DNA of 64,000 nt from Ideonella sp. (GCA_015075165.1 JABTUY010000001.1:806001-870000), one strand, 5' to 3'. Shown: positions 7,986-19,305, counted from the first letter of the stretch. Numbers and translations are program-made. Notes: generated from the letters alone by a model not told the origin.

Positions 7986-8686
7986 TGCGGCCTGGCGCAC
8001 GCCAGCAGGTAGTTCACGCTGGTGTCGCCCGACAACCAGTAGCGCTCGGTGAGCGGGTTGTATTGCATGCCTTTAAGATCGAGCACGTCCAGGCCGGCAT
8101 CGCGGCACCAGCGCGCCAGCTCGCTGGGCCGGACGAAGCGCGCGTACTCGTGCGTGCCCTTGGGCAGCAGCTTCAGCACATGCTCGGCGCCGACGATCGC
8201 GAGCGCGAATGCCTTCGCGTTGCGGTTGATCGTCGAGAAGAACACGTGGCCACCGGGCTTGGCCAGTGCCGCACACGCGCGTACCACCGAATCGGGCCGC
8301 GGCACGTGCTCGAGCATCTCCATGCAGGTGACCACGTCGTAGGTTGCCGCTTGTTCCTGCGCCAGTTGCTCGGCCGCGACCTCGCGATAGCGCAGGCCTT
8401 CGATGCCCGCCTCGAGCGCGTGCAGCGTCGCCACCTTCAGCGGCTTGGCGGCCAGGTCGATGCCGGTGACATCGGCGCCACGCGCGGCCATCGACTCGGC
8501 CAGGATGCCGCCACCGCAGCCCACGTCGAGCACGCGCCGCCCGCGCAGCGGCGCGAGGCGATCGATCCAGTCGAGCCGCAGCGGGTTGATCGCGTGCAGC
8601 GGCTTGAACTCGCCGGCTGCGTCCCACCAGCGGTGCGCAAGCTCACTGAACTTGGACAACTCCTGCGGATCGGCGTTGGTGTTCAT
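7982..8686 (-). CDS. ubiG: Bifunctional ubiquinone O-methyltransferase UbiG
   Basis: 234 residues from the ATG at 8686 ([20 protein letters not shown]). The SAM-binding glycine loop [16 protein letters not shown] is near residue 55 and the post-motif CMEMLEHVP is typical of UbiG. The enzyme performs both O-methylations of ubiquinone biosynthesis at the inner face of the membrane. It is the first gene of a two-gene unit with gph. The start has no Shine-Dalgarno but a TACGAT hexamer lies six bases before it, suggesting a leaderless message. Confidence 0.95.
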   Translation of the reverse strand: MNTNADPQELSKFSELAHRWWDAAGEFKPLHAINPLRLDWIDRLAPLRGRRVLDVGCGGGILAESMAARGADVTGIDLAAKPLKVATLHALEAGIEGLRYREVAAEQLAQEQAATYDVVTCMEMLEHVPRPDSVVRACAALAKPGGHVFFSTINRNAKAFALAIVGAEHVLKLLPKGTHEYARFVRPSELARWCRDAGLDVLDLKGMQYNPLTERYWLSGDTSVNYLLACARPQ

Positions 8687-8692
8687 GCCGGC

Positions 8693-8698
8693 ATCGTA
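8693..8698 (-). promoter_or_regulatory. Candidate -10 element of ubiG, six bases before the start codon
   Basis: TACGAT on the minus strand, 6 nt before the ATG at 8686, with no Shine-Dalgarno between. If used, transcription would begin at or within one base of the start codon. No good -35 is visible. Confidence 0.35.
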
Positions 8699-8741
8699 GC
8701 GTCGTGCGCGGCAGCTCGACGGCCCCGGACGGGCGGCCACG

Positions 8742-8767
8742 AAAAAGCCCCGCCGCAGCGGGGCTTT
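8742..8767 (-). terminator. Rho-independent terminator after the OmpA-family gene
   Basis: AAAGCCCCGC, a 4-base loop and the exact complement, followed on the minus strand by a T-run. Ten-bp stem, 20 bases past the stop of the OmpA-family gene, separating it from ubiG. Confidence 0.88.
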
Positions 8768-8787
8768 CACGGTGAGCCGAAGCGCGC

Positions 8788-9456
8788 TTACTTCCTGGTA
8801 CGCGTACCGACCACTTCGATCTCGACGCGGCGGTTCTTGGCCCGGCCTTCGGCGGTCTTGTTGTCGGCCACGGGCTGCTTCTTGCCCTTGCCTTCGGTGT
8901 AGACGCGGTTCTTCTCGATGCCCTTGCTGACCAGATAGGCCTTCACAGCTTCGGCACGCGCGACCGACAGCTTCTGGTTGTAGGCATCGCCACCGACGTT
9001 GTCGGTATGGCCGACCGCGATGATCACCTCGAGGTTGACGCCGCTGGTCTTGGCGACGAGATCGTCGAGCTTGGCCTTGGCTTCTTGCTTCAGCACCGAC
9101 TTGTTGAAGTCGAAGAACGCATCGGCCGCGAAGGTCACCTTTTCGCTCACCGGCTTCGGCGGCGGGGGTGGCGGCGGCGGGGGCGGCGGCGGCGGCGTGA
9201 CGGCCGGCGCTGGTGCTGGCGCCGGAGCGGGCGCCGGGGCCGGCGGCGGCGGCTTCAGCGCGCCGTCGCAGGCCGGGTTGGCGGTGGCGGGCGTCCAGCT
9301 GGCGTCGCGCCAGCATTCGGCACCGGAGCCGCTCCTCCAGGGCGTACCGTCGCCACTGCGCCAGTTGTCGGCAGAGTTCGACTGCGCCAACACGGAAAGC
9401 GGTGCAGCCAAAGCGGCCGATGCGAACAGCACCGCCACCTTGTTGAGTTTCTTCAT
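8788..9456 (-). CDS. OmpA-family outer-membrane/peptidoglycan-binding protein
   Basis: 222 residues. A Sec signal peptide ([20 protein letters not shown], cut near SVLAQS) leads to a 40-residue Trp/Ser-rich segment, then a low-complexity PAPAPAPA and thirteen-proline tract at about residues 71-101, and an OmpA C-terminal domain (about 105-217) with [37 protein letters not shown] and NRRVEI. There is no eight-strand beta-barrel, so this is a short periplasmic peptidoglycan tether rather than a porin. The start has a strong AGAGGAG ribosome site and the gene ends in a good terminator; it is probably highly expressed. Placed upstream of ubiG-gph as in many Burkholderiales. Confidence 0.93.
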   Translation of the reverse strand: MKKLNKVAVLFASAALAAPLSVLAQSNSADNWRSGDGTPWRSGSGAECWRDASWTPATANPACDGALKPPPPAPAPAPAPAPAPAVTPPPPPPPPPPPPPKPVSEKVTFAADAFFDFNKSVLKQEAKAKLDDLVAKTSGVNLEVIIAVGHTDNVGGDAYNQKLSVARAEAVKAYLVSKGIEKNRVYTEGKGKKQPVADNKTAEGRAKNRRVEIEVVGTRTRK

Positions 9457-9573
9457 GGTTCTCCTCTCAGGGGGATAGCCGCAGTTGCCTGCGAAACGTC
9501 CGAATCGGAAGCGAGTTGTTTTGGCAAACGCCCGCTCGCGCGTGCGCCCGCCACCGACCGAAAAGATTGTGCC

Positions 9574-9619
9574 ATAGGGGTCAGGGCCCCCTATTGTGGA
9601 CCGCGACGCGACGCGGTCC
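9574..9619. promoter_or_regulatory. Two inverted repeats in the ompA-gyrA divergent intergenic region
   Basis: ATAGGGG-N7-CCCCTAT (9574-9594) followed by a GGACCGCG/CGCGGTCC hairpin (9598-9619). They lie in a 296-base spacer between the divergent OmpA-family and gyrA genes and could be an operator or a supercoiling-sensitive structure. No known binding motif is recognised. Confidence 0.35.
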
Positions 9620-9659
9620 TACTGTCGTTGTTGCAAAGCTGCGACACGGGGTGGCCCCT

Positions 9660-9665
9660 TAGAAT
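9660..9665 (+). promoter_or_regulatory. Candidate -10 element for gyrA
   Basis: TAGAAT, 87 bases before the gyrA start, in the only AT-richer part of the spacer. A TTGCAA lies upstream at 9631 but the 23-bp spacing is too long, so the -35 is unresolved. Confidence 0.35.
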
Positions 9666-9752
9666 TGAACCTCGGTCGCGCATACCGCCGGTTCGCCATC
9701 CGGCCCACCCCGAAGCGGCCTTCTTCCAAGACGGCTCGCAGGCCGCCCGCGC

Positions 9753-12413
9753 ATGACCCAGTTCGCCAAGGAAACCCTCGCCGTCTCCCTCGAAGAGGAG
9801 ATGCGGCGTTCGTACCTCGACTACGCGATGAGCGTGATCGTCGGGCGCGCGCTGCCCGACGCGCGCGACGGGCTCAAGCCAGTGCACCGACGCTCGCTGT
9901 TCGCGATGCACGAGCAGAACAACGACTGGAACCGGCCGTACAAGAAGTCGGCCCGCATCGTCGGCGACGTGATGGGCAAGTACCACCCGCACGGCGACGC
10001 GTCGATCTACGACACCATCGTGCGCATGGCGCAGCCGTTCTCGATGCGCCACATGCTGGTCGACGGCCAGGGCAACTTCGGCTCGGTCGACGGCGACAAC
10101 CCGGCGGCGATGCGCTACACCGAGATCCGGCTGGCCAAGATCGCGCACGAGATGCTGGCCGACATCGACAAGGAGACGGTCGACTTCGGCCCCAACTACG
10201 ACGGCTCCGAGAAAGAGCCGCTGGTGCTGCCGAGCCGGCTGCCCAACCTGCTGGTCAATGGCTCGGCCGGCATCGCGGTGGGCATGGCCACCAACATTCC
10301 GCCGCACAACCTCAACGAGATCGTCGACGCCTGTCTGCACTTGTTGAAGCACCCGGCGGCCACGATCGACGAGCTGATGGAGATCGTGCCGGCGCCCGAT
10401 TTCCCCACCGCGGGAATCATCTACGGCCTGGCCGGCGTGCGCGAGGGCTACCGCACCGGGCGCGGCAAGGTGGTGATGCGCGCCCGCTGCCACTTCGAGG
10501 ACATCGATCGCGGCCAGCGCCAGTCGATCATCGTCGACGAGATTCCCTACCAGGTGAACAAGAAGACGCTGCTCGAGCGCATCGCCGAGCTCGTCAACGA
10601 CAAGAAGCTCGAGGGCATCAGCCACATCCAGGACGAGAGCGACAAGTCGGGCATGCGCGTGGTGATCGAGCTCAAGCGCGGCGAAGTGCCCGAGGTGGTG
10701 CTGAACAACCTGTACAAGCAGACGCAGCTGCAGGACACCTTCGGCATCAACATGGTGGCGCTGGTCGACGGCGGCCCCAAGCTGTGCAACCTGCGCGATC
10801 TGGTGGAGATCTTCCTCGATCACCGGCGCGAGGTGGTGACGCGGCGCACGGCCTACGAACTGCGCAAGGCGCGCGAGCGTGGCCACCTGCTCGAAGGCCT
10901 GGCGGTCGCGCTGGCCAACATCGACGAGTTCATCGAGACGATCAAGACCTCGCCGACGCCGCCGGTGGCCAAGGCGGCGCTGATGGCCAAGGGCTGGGAC
11001 AGCTCGCTGGTGCGCGAGATGCTCGCGCGCGCACAAGACCAGACCCCCGGCGGCCGCGACGCCTTCCGCCCCGAAGGATTGCCGGCGCACTACGGACTGC
11101 AGTTCGACGGGCTGTACCGGCTGTCCGACGACCAGGCCGCCGAGATCCTGCAGATGCGCCTGCAGCGCCTGACCGGACTCGAGCAGGACAAGATCATCGG
11201 CGAGTACCGCGAGGTGATGGAGCGCATCGCCGATCTGCTCGACATCCTGGTCAAGCCCGAGCGCGTGAAGGCCATCATCGCCGAGGAGCTCACGTCGCTG
11301 CGCGCGGAGTTCGGGCAGACCAAACTCGGCGCGCGCCGCAGCGTGATCGAGCGCAACGTGCAGGAGCTGCTGACCGAGGACCTGATCGCGCCGCAGGACA
11401 TGGTCGTCACGCTCAGTCACACCGGCTACGTGAAGAGCCAGCCGCTGGCCGAGTACCGCGCGCAGCGCCGCGGCGGCCGCGGCAAGCAGGCCACCACGAC
11501 CAAGGACGACGACTGGGTCGACCAGTTGTTCATCGCCAACACGCACGACTGGATCCTGTGCTTCAGCAACCGCGGGCGCGTGTACTGGCTCAAGGTGTGG
11601 GAGGTGCCGCAAGGCGGCCGCGCCAGCCGCGGCAAGCCGATCGTCAACATGTTCCCGCTCGTCGCCGACGAGAAGATCACCGTCGTGCTGCCGCTCACCG
11701 GCGAGTTCCGCAGCTTCCCGGCCGACCACTACGTGTTCATGGCCACCGCGCTCGGCACGGTGAAGAAGACGGCGCTCGATGATTTCGCCAACCCGCGCAA
11801 GGCCGGCATCATCGCGGTCGACCTCGATGCCGGCGATCACCTGATCGGCGCCGCGCTCACCGACGGACAGCACGACGTGATGCTGTTCTCCGACGGCGGC
11901 AAGGCGGTGCGCTTCGACGAGGACGATGTGCGGCCGATGGGCCGCCAGGCGCGCGGCGTGCGCGGCATGATGCTCGACGACGGCCAGCGTGTGATCGCGA
12001 TGCTGGTCGCCGAGGACGAGACGCAGTCGGTGCTGACCGCCACCGAGAACGGCTTCGGCAAGCGCACGCCGATCGCCGAGTACACGCGCCACGGCCGCGG
12101 CACGAAGGGCATGATCGCGATCCAGCAAAGCGAGCGCAACGGCCGCGTGGTAGCCGCGACGCTGGTGATGCCCGACGACGAGATCATGCTGATCACCGAT
12201 CGCGGCGTGCTGGTGCGCACGCGGGTGGCCGAGATCCGCGAGCTCGGCCGCGCCACGCAGGGCGTGACGCTGATCGCGCTCGACGACGGCACCAAGCTGT
12301 CGGGCCTGCAGCGCATCGTCGAGAACGACGCCAACGGCGACACCGGCGAGGCCGAAAACGCCGGCGAACCGACCGAGCCTCCCGCAACGCCCGACGGCAA
12401 CGCACCGGCCTGA
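9753..12413 (+). CDS. gyrA: DNA gyrase subunit A
   Basis: 886 residues. The N-terminal breakage-reunion domain contains the catalytic tyrosine Y122 in [10 protein letters not shown] and the quinolone region [10 protein letters not shown], where residue 83 is Ala and 87 is Asp in E. coli numbering. The GyrA box QRRGGRGK and repeated six-bladed C-terminal pinwheel motifs are present, and the tail is acidic and Ala/Pro-rich. With GyrB it introduces negative supercoils using ATP. The N-terminus [17 protein letters not shown] matches the family, so ATG at 9753 is secure. In other Burkholderiales serC follows; here pheA follows directly after 83 bases. Confidence 0.98.
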   Translation: MTQFAKETLAVSLEEEMRRSYLDYAMSVIVGRALPDARDGLKPVHRRSLFAMHEQNNDWNRPYKKSARIVGDVMGKYHPHGDASIYDTIVRMAQPFSMRHMLVDGQGNFGSVDGDNPAAMRYTEIRLAKIAHEMLADIDKETVDFGPNYDGSEKEPLVLPSRLPNLLVNGSAGIAVGMATNIPPHNLNEIVDACLHLLKHPAATIDELMEIVPAPDFPTAGIIYGLAGVREGYRTGRGKVVMRARCHFEDIDRGQRQSIIVDEIPYQVNKKTLLERIAELVNDKKLEGISHIQDESDKSGMRVVIELKRGEVPEVVLNNLYKQTQLQDTFGINMVALVDGGPKLCNLRDLVEIFLDHRREVVTRRTAYELRKARERGHLLEGLAVALANIDEFIETIKTSPTPPVAKAALMAKGWDSSLVREMLARAQDQTPGGRDAFRPEGLPAHYGLQFDGLYRLSDDQAAEILQMRLQRLTGLEQDKIIGEYREVMERIADLLDILVKPERVKAIIAEELTSLRAEFGQTKLGARRSVIERNVQELLTEDLIAPQDMVVTLSHTGYVKSQPLAEYRAQRRGGRGKQATTTKDDDWVDQLFIANTHDWILCFSNRGRVYWLKVWEVPQGGRASRGKPIVNMFPLVADEKITVVLPLTGEFRSFPADHYVFMATALGTVKKTALDDFANPRKAGIIAVDLDAGDHLIGAALTDGQHDVMLFSDGGKAVRFDEDDVRPMGRQARGVRGMMLDDGQRVIAMLVAEDETQSVLTATENGFGKRTPIAEYTRHGRGTKGMIAIQQSERNGRVVAATLVMPDDEIMLITDRGVLVRTRVAEIRELGRATQGVTLIALDDGTKLSGLQRIVENDANGDTGEAENAGEPTEPPATPDGNAPA

Positions 12414-12496
12414 GCGCGCCGGTGACGCGGGCGGGCGAAGTTGGCGCCGGCGCGCCCCGCGGCCGTCACGGGGCATGCAAGAATTCGTGCCTGCAT

Positions 12497-13597
12497 ATGG
12501 CCGAGGCCGCCCCGAACCCCGAACTGCTGGCGCTGCGCGATCGCATCGACGCGATCGACCGCGAACTGCTGGCGCTGCTGAATCGCCGCGCCGCGGTGGC
12601 GCAGCAGGTGGGCGAGTTGAAGAAACACGAAGGCTCGGTGGTGTTCCGCCCCGAGCGCGAGGCGCAGGTGATCGAGGGCCTGAAGGCCGCCAATGCGGGC
12701 CCGCTCGCCGCCACCGGCATCGCGCCGATCTGGCGCGAGATCATGTCGGCCTGCCGCGCGCTCGAAACGCCGACGCGCGTGGCCTACCTCGGCCCGGCGG
12801 GCACGTTCAGCGAAGAGGCTGCGCTCGGCTACTTCGGCTCGTCGATCGAGCGCGTGCCGTGTGCCAACTTCGACGAAGTGGTGCGTGCCACCAGCGCCGG
12901 CACGGCCGATTTCGGCGTGGTGCCGGTCGAGAACAACACCGAGGGCGTGGTGGCGCGCGCGCTCGACCTGTTCCTGACGATGCCGCTGTTCATCATCGGC
13001 GAAACCAGCCTGGTCGTGCGGCACAACCTGCTGCGCCGCGAAAACGCGATGGCCGGCATCCGCGCGGTGGTGGCGCACGCGCAGGCACTGGCGCAGTGCC
13101 ACGGCTGGCTGAGCCTGCATCTGCCCGATGCCGAGCGGCAGCCGGTGGCGAGCAACGCCGAGGGTGCTCGCCTGGCCGGGCTCGACGCCTCGCTGGCCGC
13201 GATCGCCGGCAGCCGTGCGGCCAGCGAGTTCGGCCTGCACGTACTGGCGCCATCGATCCAGGACGAGGCGCTCAACCGCACGCGCTTCGCGATCCTCACC
13301 CACCCCGAGCGCCACCCGGCGCCGAAGGCGTCGGGCCACGACCGCACCAGCCTCGTGGTGTCGGTGCCCAACCGGCCCGGCGCGGTACACGACATGCTGG
13401 TACCGCTGAAGCGGCACGGCGTGTCGATGAGCCGCTTCGAGTCGCGGCCGGCACGTTCGGGCCAGTGGGAGTACTACTTCTACATCGACGTCGAGGGCCA
13501 CCCCGACGAACCCGCGATGGCCGCGGCGCTGCGCGAGCTGCGCGAGGTGTGCGCGTTCTTCAAGCTGCTGGGTGCGTACCCGGTCGACACGCACTGA
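12497..13597 (+). CDS. pheA: Bifunctional chorismate mutase/prephenate dehydratase
   Basis: 366 residues from the ATG at 12497; upstream in-frame starts (12422) give a low-complexity leader. An AroQ-type chorismate mutase domain (residues 1-95, LRDRIDAIDRELLALLNRR) is followed by a prephenate dehydratase domain (YLGPAGTFSEEAA, then NRTRFAIL carrying the catalytic TRF) and a C-terminal ACT domain with the ESRP motif (SRFESRPAR) for phenylalanine feedback. It makes phenylpyruvate from chorismate. Its stop shares one base with the tyrA start (TGATG), so the two branches are coupled. Confidence 0.97.
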   Translation: MAEAAPNPELLALRDRIDAIDRELLALLNRRAAVAQQVGELKKHEGSVVFRPEREAQVIEGLKAANAGPLAATGIAPIWREIMSACRALETPTRVAYLGPAGTFSEEAALGYFGSSIERVPCANFDEVVRATSAGTADFGVVPVENNTEGVVARALDLFLTMPLFIIGETSLVVRHNLLRRENAMAGIRAVVAHAQALAQCHGWLSLHLPDAERQPVASNAEGARLAGLDASLAAIAGSRAASEFGLHVLAPSIQDEALNRTRFAILTHPERHPAPKASGHDRTSLVVSVPNRPGAVHDMLVPLKRHGVSMSRFESRPARSGQWEYYFYIDVEGHPDEPAMAAALRELREVCAFFKLLGAYPVDTH

Positions 13598-14514
13598 TGG
13601 CAACCTCCGGTCAGACCATGTTCACCCAGCTCGGCGTGATCGGCTGCGGCCTGATGGGCGGCTCGTTCGCGCTGGCGCTCAAGCGTGCCGGGCTGGTCAA
13701 GCGCGTGATCGGCTACAGCAAGTCGCCCTCCACCACCGAGCGCGCCAAGCGCATGGGCGTGATCGACGTCGCCGCCGAGTCGGCGCTGCTGGCGGTCAGC
13801 GGCTCCGATATCGTGCTGATCGCGGTGCCGGTGTCGGCCAGCGAGGTCACGTTCAAGGCCATCCGCCATCTCGTCGAGCCCAATGTGCTGTTCATGGACG
13901 TCGGCTCGACCAAGCGCGACGTGGTCGACGCCGCACGCCGCGTGCTGAAAGACCGCGTGCCCGCCTTCGTGCCGGCGCACCCGATCACCGGCAAGGAGGT
14001 GGCCGGCGTGCACAACGCCGACGCCGCGCTGTATGCCGGGCGCCAGGTGATCCTGACGCCGCTGCCGCAGACCTCGCCCGAGCTGGTGCAGAAGGCCACC
14101 GACGTGTGGGCGGCGATCGGCGCGCAGGTGCTGCGCATGACGCCCGAGAATCACGACGCGGCGTTTGCCTCGGTGAGCCACCTGCCGCACCTGCTGGCGT
14201 TTGCGTACTTCAGCGCGGTGGTCAACCAGCCGGCCGGGCGCGACTTCCTCTCGCTGGCCGGGCCCGGGTTCCGCGATTTCACGCGCATCGCGGCGAGCGA
14301 CCCGGCGATCTGGCGCGACATCCTGATGGCCAACCGCGAAGAGATCCTCAAGCAGTCGGCGCGCTTTCGCCACACGCTCGACGCGATGGAGCACGTGATC
14401 AAGAGCGGCAATGCCGATGCGCTCGAAGACCTGATCCGCAGCGCGGCCGAAGCGCGCGCAGGCTGGCAACTGATCGGGCCACGCAACAGCAGCGGCTCCG
14501 GTGGCAAGGCCTGA
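13597..14514 (+). CDS. tyrA: Prephenate dehydrogenase
   Basis: 305 residues from the ATG that overlaps the pheA stop; a second ATG at 13618 (MFTQLGVIG) is an alternative. The Rossmann loop LGVIGCGLMGGSFA is near the N-terminus, DVGSTK and PAHPITGKE follow, and SHLPHLLAFA marks the helical dimerisation domain. It oxidatively decarboxylates prephenate (or arogenate) for tyrosine synthesis with NAD(P). In relatives hisC sits between pheA and tyrA; here it is missing. It lies 61 bases upstream of the aroA-cmk fusion on the same strand. Confidence 0.95.
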   Translation: MATSGQTMFTQLGVIGCGLMGGSFALALKRAGLVKRVIGYSKSPSTTERAKRMGVIDVAAESALLAVSGSDIVLIAVPVSASEVTFKAIRHLVEPNVLFMDVGSTKRDVVDAARRVLKDRVPAFVPAHPITGKEVAGVHNADAALYAGRQVILTPLPQTSPELVQKATDVWAAIGAQVLRMTPENHDAAFASVSHLPHLLAFAYFSAVVNQPAGRDFLSLAGPGFRDFTRIAASDPAIWRDILMANREEILKQSARFRHTLDAMEHVIKSGNADALEDLIRSAAEARAGWQLIGPRNSSGSGGKA

Positions 14515-14575
14515 AGCCGCACGCCAGGCAGCCCCTGCGGGGCTTCTGGGCGGTGGGCAACTGAGCTGAGCGCTG

Positions 14576-16603
14576 ATGTACGACATCGCCCACCTCGACA
14601 TCCCGCCGCTGCGACGCTGCGCCGGCACGGTGCGCCTGCCGGGTTCGAAGAGCATCTCCAACCGCGTGCTGCTGCTGGCCGGCCTGAGCGACGGCGTCAC
14701 CGCGGTACACGACCTGCTCGAATCCGATGACACGCAGGTGATGCTCGCCGCGCTCGAGCGGCTCGGCTGCCGCGTGCAGCGCGACGGCAACGTACACACG
14801 GTGCGCGGCATCGGCGGCCGGCTGAGCACCGCGGCGGCACAGCCGCTGTCGCTGTTTCTCGGCAACGCCGGCACCGCCATGCGGCCGCTGGCCGCTGCAC
14901 TCGCGCTGCTCGTCACGCGCGACGGCGGCGACATCACGCTGGCCGGGGTGCCGCGCATGCACGAGCGGCCGATCGGCGATCTCGTCGATGCGCTGCGTCA
15001 GCTCGGTGCGCAGGTGGAGTACTCCGGCCACGAGGGCTTTCCGCCGCTGCGGCTGCGCGGCCGGCGCGGCGGCGTGGCCGACACCGCGCGGCCGATTCGC
15101 GTGCGTGGCGATGTGTCGAGCCAGTTCCTCACCGCGCTGCTGCTCGCGCTGCCGCTGGCCAGCGGCAGCGATGGTGCGCAGCCGATCGTCGTCGAGGTCG
15201 AAGGCGAGCTGATCTCCAAGCCCTACGTCGAGATCACGCTGGCGCTGCTGCAGCGCTTCGGCATCGCCGTCGAGCGCGAGGGTTTCCGGCGCTTCACGAT
15301 CCCGGCCGACAGCCACTACCGGGCGCCGGCGCGCATCCATGTCGAGGGCGATGCCTCGTCGGCGTCGTACTTCATCGCCGCCGGCGCGATCGCCGCGGTC
15401 GACGCGCCGCTGCGCATCGAAGGCGTCGGGCTCGATTCGATCCAAGGCGACATCCGCTTCGTCGCCGCGGCGCGGGCAATGGGCGCGCAGGTCACCGGCG
15501 GGCCGGGCTGGGTCGAGGTGCGCCGCGGTGCCTGGCCGCTGAAGGCGGTGACGCTCGACTGCAACCACATGCCCGACGCCGCGATGACGCTGGCCGCGAT
15601 GGCGCTGTTCGCCGACGGCCGCACACGGCTGACGCACATCGGCAGCTGGCGCGTCAAGGAGACCGACCGCATCGCCGCGATGGCCACCGAGCTGCGCAGA
15701 CTCGGCGCCACCGTGGTCGACGGCGCCGACTTCATCCAGGTGGAGCCGCCGCGCCACTGGCGGCGCGCGGCGCTGCACACCTACGACGACCACCGGATGG
15801 CGATGTGCCTGTCGCTGGCGGCGTTCAACCCACTGGCCGGCGGCGGCGTGCCGGTACGGCTGCTCGACCCGCGCTGCGTCGCCAAGACCTTTCCGGAGTA
15901 CTTCGAAACCTTGTTCGATGTGGTGGCCACCGAGCCGCGCGACATCCCGGTGATCACGGTCGACGGCCCCACCGCGTCGGGCAAGGGCACGCTGGCCAGC
16001 GCGGTGGCGGCACGGCTGGGATGGCGCCAGCTCGACTCCGGCGCGCTGTACCGCGCCACCGCGCTGGCCGCGATGCGCGCCGATGTCGCCGCCACCGACA
16101 CCACCGCGCTGGCCCGGCTCGCCGGCGCGCTGCCACTGCGCTTCGACGGCGACCTGGTCTGGCTCGACGGCATCGATATCACCGCCGCGCTGCGCCACGA
16201 AGAAGTGGGCGCGCTGGCGTCGCGCATCTCGGCGCTGCCCGAGGTGCGCCAGGCGCTGCATGCGCTGCAGTTGTCGTTTCGACGCGTACCCGGCCTGGTG
16301 GCCGACGGGCGCGACATGGGCACCGTGGTGTTCGCCGACGCGGCGTTGAAGGTGTTCCTCACCGCGAGCGCCGCGATGCGCGCCGAGCGCCGGCTTAAGC
16401 AATTGATATCAAAGGGCATTTCGGCTAAACTCGACGCCCTTCGCGCCGACCTCGAGGCGCGCGACGCGCGCGACATGCATCGCGCCGTGGCGCCCCTGAA
16501 GCCGGCGCAGGATGCGCTCCAACTCGACAACTCGTCGCTCACGATCGAGCAATCGGCCGATCGCGTGCTGCAGTGGTGGGGCGAGCGCAACGCCTTCGAC
16601 TGA
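14576..16603 (+). CDS. aroA-cmk: Fused EPSP synthase / cytidylate kinase (AroA-CMK)
   Basis: 675 residues in one uninterrupted frame. Residues 1-445 are 3-phosphoshikimate 1-carboxyvinyltransferase: [28 protein letters not shown] and [10 protein letters not shown] are the PEP/S3P-binding motifs. After a linker of about ten residues (VATEPRDIP), residues 457-675 are cytidylate kinase: P-loop GPTASGKGT at about 464-472, [19 protein letters not shown] and the C-terminal [15 protein letters not shown]. The protein would join the penultimate chorismate step with CMP/dCMP phosphorylation. The genes are neighbours in all Burkholderiales, so loss of the aroA stop explains the fusion; fused forms are known in some genera. 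An rpsA promoter lies within the CMK part. Confidence 0.95.
   Translation: MYDIAHLDIPPLRRCAGTVRLPGSKSISNRVLLLAGLSDGVTAVHDLLESDDTQVMLAALERLGCRVQRDGNVHTVRGIGGRLSTAAAQPLSLFLGNAGTAMRPLAAALALLVTRDGGDITLAGVPRMHERPIGDLVDALRQLGAQVEYSGHEGFPPLRLRGRRGGVADTARPIRVRGDVSSQFLTALLLALPLASGSDGAQPIVVEVEGELISKPYVEITLALLQRFGIAVEREGFRRFTIPADSHYRAPARIHVEGDASSASYFIAAGAIAAVDAPLRIEGVGLDSIQGDIRFVAAARAMGAQVTGGPGWVEVRRGAWPLKAVTLDCNHMPDAAMTLAAMALFADGRTRLTHIGSWRVKETDRIAAMATELRRLGATVVDGADFIQVEPPRHWRRAALHTYDDHRMAMCLSLAAFNPLAGGGVPVRLLDPRCVAKTFPEYFETLFDVVATEPRDIPVITVDGPTASGKGTLASAVAARLGWRQLDSGALYRATALAAMRADVAATDTTALARLAGALPLRFDGDLVWLDGIDITAALRHEEVGALASRISALPEVRQALHALQLSFRRVPGLVADGRDMGTVVFADAALKVFLTASAAMRAERRLKQLISKGISAKLDALRADLEARDARDMHRAVAPLKPAQDALQLDNSSLTIEQSADRVLQWWGERNAFD
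16403..16431 (+). promoter_or_regulatory. Near-consensus sigma70 promoter inside cmk, driving rpsA
   Basis: TTGATA (16403-16408), a 17-bp spacer and TAAACT (16426-16431) in an AT-rich island of an otherwise about 70% GC gene. The codons encode [12 protein letters not shown] of cytidylate kinase. The start site would be near 16438, giving rpsA a leader of about 335 nt. E. coli also drives rpsA from promoters in and near cmk. Confidence 0.7.
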
Positions 16604-16773
16604 AGCGCCCCGACCGCAACGTCGGCCGCCCACGCCGCCGGCACGGACCGTCGTTGCCCACGCGCACGCCATGTGCCGCTGGCACCGGGCGGATGTTCAA
16701 CTCAACCCCGCAACCTCGGTTGCCTGGCCGGCGTCGACACCTCTCCCAGCCACCCGGCCGTCAGGAAACTCTC

Positions 16774-18492
<1,719 letters not shown>

Positions 18493-18506
18493 TCCGCCGC
18501 CGGACC

Positions 18507-18528
18507 GGGCCGGCCTGCGCGCCGGCCC
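18507..18528 (+). terminator. GC hairpin between rpsA and ihfB (possible attenuator)
   Basis: GGGCCGGC, a six-base loop and GCCGGCCC, directly after the rpsA stop. No T-run follows, so it may be an mRNA-stabilising or partial-termination hairpin that lowers ihfB relative to rpsA. Confidence 0.4.
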
Positions 18529-18555
18529 GCCTGCCCTGCCCTCGAACCCCTCGAC

Positions 18556-18867
18556 ATGACGCGGTCCGATCTGGTTGCCAAGCTCGCCGAGCGCTTCGCG
18601 CAGTTGACGCAGCGCGACACCGAGTTCGCGGTGAAAACGATCCTCGACGCGATGACCGATGCGCTCGCGCGCGGTCACCGCATCGAGATCCGCGGCTTCG
18701 GCAGTTTCTCGATCAACCGTCGGCCACCACGCATGGGGCGCAACCCGCGCAGCGGCCAGCAGGTCACCATCCCCGAAAAGCTGGTGCCGCACTTCAAGCC
18801 TGGCAAGGCGCTGCGCGAGTCGGTGGACCGCGCGCAGCCGGCCGGAACGCTGCCTGGCGAGCCGTAG
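18556..18867 (+). CDS. ihfB: Integration host factor subunit beta
   Basis: 103 residues. [14 protein letters not shown] opens the DNABII fold, [20 protein letters not shown] is the DNA-intercalating arm with its proline, and PGKALRE closes the domain; the last ten residues are a Pro/Gly tail. With IhfA it bends DNA at specific sites in transcription, replication and recombination. Position after rpsA is conserved across Proteobacteria. No clear Shine-Dalgarno is seen, consistent with read-through translation from the rpsA message. Confidence 0.96.
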   Translation: MTRSDLVAKLAERFAQLTQRDTEFAVKTILDAMTDALARGHRIEIRGFGSFSINRRPPRMGRNPRSGQQVTIPEKLVPHFKPGKALRESVDRAQPAGTLPGEP

Positions 18868-18884
18868 CCTGCGTGCGCCGCCTC

Positions 18885-18927
18885 GGGCAAGGCGGCTTCG
18901 CCGCTTTGCCCGGCCCCCAACGGGGGC
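18885..18927 (+). terminator. Tandem GC hairpins between ihfB and lapA
   Basis: GGGCAAGGCGGC-TTC-GCCGCTTTGCCC (11 of 12 pairs) followed by GCCCC-CAA-GGGGC. There is no strong T-run. They probably end most rpsA-ihfB transcription before the separate lapA promoter. Confidence 0.45.
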
Positions 18928-18959
18928 GAACCGACCCTGGGGCGCCCAGAGGTGGCCCC

Positions 18960-18965
18960 TAGAAT
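18960..18965 (+). promoter_or_regulatory. Candidate -10 element of lapA, nine bases before the start codon
   Basis: TAGAAT followed by nine bases and the lapA ATG, without a Shine-Dalgarno. Transcription would begin within about two bases of the start codon. Confidence 0.4.
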
Positions 18966-18974
18966 GCGCGGGCG

Positions 18975-19295
18975 ATGCGCATCCTCACCTGGCTGATCCG
19001 CGCCTTCCTGTTCTTCGCGCTGTTCGCGTTCGCGCTCAACAACCAGCAGGACACCGTGGTGCACTGGTTCTTCGGTGCCCAGTGGCGCGCGCCGATGGTG
19101 ATCGTCGTGCTGGTGGCGTTCAGCGTCGGCCTCGCGGTCGGCGTACTGGCGATGGTGCCGCGCTGGTGGCGGCATCGTGCGCTGTCGCAGCGGCAGGCGC
19201 GCACGCCGCCGGCCGCGACGCCTGCGGCCGAAGCCACGACCACCGCCGCGCCATCGGACCTCGCGCTCGCGCAGCCGCCGCGCGAGGGCTTGTAG
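18975..19295 (+). CDS. lapA: LapA-domain inner-membrane protein
   Basis: 106 residues with two membrane segments (about 5-22 and 41-62) separated by the family signature NNQQDTVVHWFFG, then a basic WWRHR stretch and an Ala/Thr-rich tail. LapA (YciS, DUF1049) works with LapB in assembling LPS and regulating LpxC turnover by FtsH at the inner membrane. lapB starts 10 bases downstream, so the two are cotranscribed. A TAGAAT hexamer lies just before the start. Confidence 0.9.
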   Translation: MRILTWLIRAFLFFALFAFALNNQQDTVVHWFFGAQWRAPMVIVVLVAFSVGLAVGVLAMVPRWWRHRALSQRQARTPPAATPAAEATTTAAPSDLALAQPPREGL

Positions 19296-19305
19296 CGCGC
19301 CGGCG

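Noticed and set aside
9591-12476. 961-codon open frame on the minus strand over gyrA
   Set aside because: Antisense frame of a high-GC gene; the plus strand encodes complete GyrA and this one has no motif and a His/Ala/Arg-rich composition.
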